In this document: piece after piece, positions 63,965 through 64,000 of the stretch
Layout: every line of letters begins with the position of its first letter
How positions within the stretch are numbered: the first letter of the stretch is position 1
NCBI RefSeq assembly: GCF_050946405.1
Contig: NZ_JBMNUS010000004.1
Coordinates: 124,001 to 188,000 of the forward strand
Source of the DNA: Pseudochelatococcus sp050946405
GTDB taxonomy: Bacteria > Pseudomonadota > Alphaproteobacteria > Rhizobiales > Beijerinckiaceae
DNA length: 64,000 bases
Reading direction: 5' to 3'
Program-made: the position numbers and the translations under genes
The notes under the pieces: model-generated
Told to the model about the DNA's origin: nothing
What the model saw: the letters and a program-made list of their open reading frames with translations, nothing else
The model's database searches: none

Positions 63965-64000
63965 ATGAAGTCCCCATACCAAGCTGCATTGCATCAAGGG
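63965..64000 (+). CDS. start of an unidentified gene (partial)
   Basis: An ATG at 63965 follows a strong AAGGGAGG site with a four-base spacer and opens the frame MKSPYQAALHQG to the window end. Too short for identification. It is divergent from the AraC regulator, so it could be a target of that regulator. Confidence 0.45.
   Translation, partial: MKSPYQAALHQG

Overview
The window is GC-rich (about two thirds G+C), densely coded DNA. It carries alphaproteobacterial gene families: a beta-hydroxyaspartate cycle cluster, FecI/FecR, alpha-keto-acid TRAP transporter, DUF3095, DUF3008, OtsAB with a GH15 enzyme, and fused PutA with divergent Lrp regulator. The best guess is a free-living, metabolically versatile member of Hyphomicrobiales (Rhizobiales); no rRNA or tRNA gene was seen that would fix the taxon.

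Layout. 1-10925: a two-carbon assimilation block. bhcC (cut by the left edge), bhcB and bhcA lie on the minus strand with divergent IclR regulator bhcR. They are followed by glcF, glcE, glcD, an LctP-type permease and a divergent FadR-type GntR regulator. Together these would import glycolate, oxidise it to glyoxylate and assimilate it through the beta-hydroxyaspartate cycle. 10963-13866: an LprI-like protein, then decayed YceI and SARP-type regulator genes. 13978-24149: small membrane proteins, a hybrid sensor kinase with two OmpR-type response regulators, two overlapping AraC genes, a membrane/cNMP-like protein and a first RTX protein. 24186-28888: a truncated flavin monooxygenase, a FecI/FecR pair without a receptor gene, a DUF3095 protein and a small methyltransferase. 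28939-32937: putA with divergent lrp-type regulator.

32952-39468: a minus-strand catabolic operon in visible decay. The metallohydrolase, histone-deacetylase-like amidohydrolase and ornithine-cyclodeaminase-like genes are open. The peptide-type ABC transporter and an FAD-linked oxidase survive only as pieces joined by deletions and a frameshift. 39852-42724: a modular RTX protein, a small twin-arginine-like protein, three adjacent palindromes and a nucleotidyltransferase-like gene. 42876-48357: trehalose synthesis (otsA, otsB), GH15, MgtC and small stress-type proteins. 48528-50933: a three-gene alkylation-repair operon (ada, a 2OG-Fe(II) oxygenase, ogt). 51249-57553: a TRAP transporter for a 2-oxo acid or other carboxylate, a TauE/SafE exporter and a Cache-sensor two-component system. 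57782-59155: nhaA behind a structured leader. 59271-63751: beta-oxidation genes and an AraC regulator.

Cross-cutting signals: short in-phase tandem duplications (12 or 15 bp units) occur at five gene borders, and several genes have lost an end or an internal piece. No CRISPR array, transposase, integrase or replication origin was recognised.
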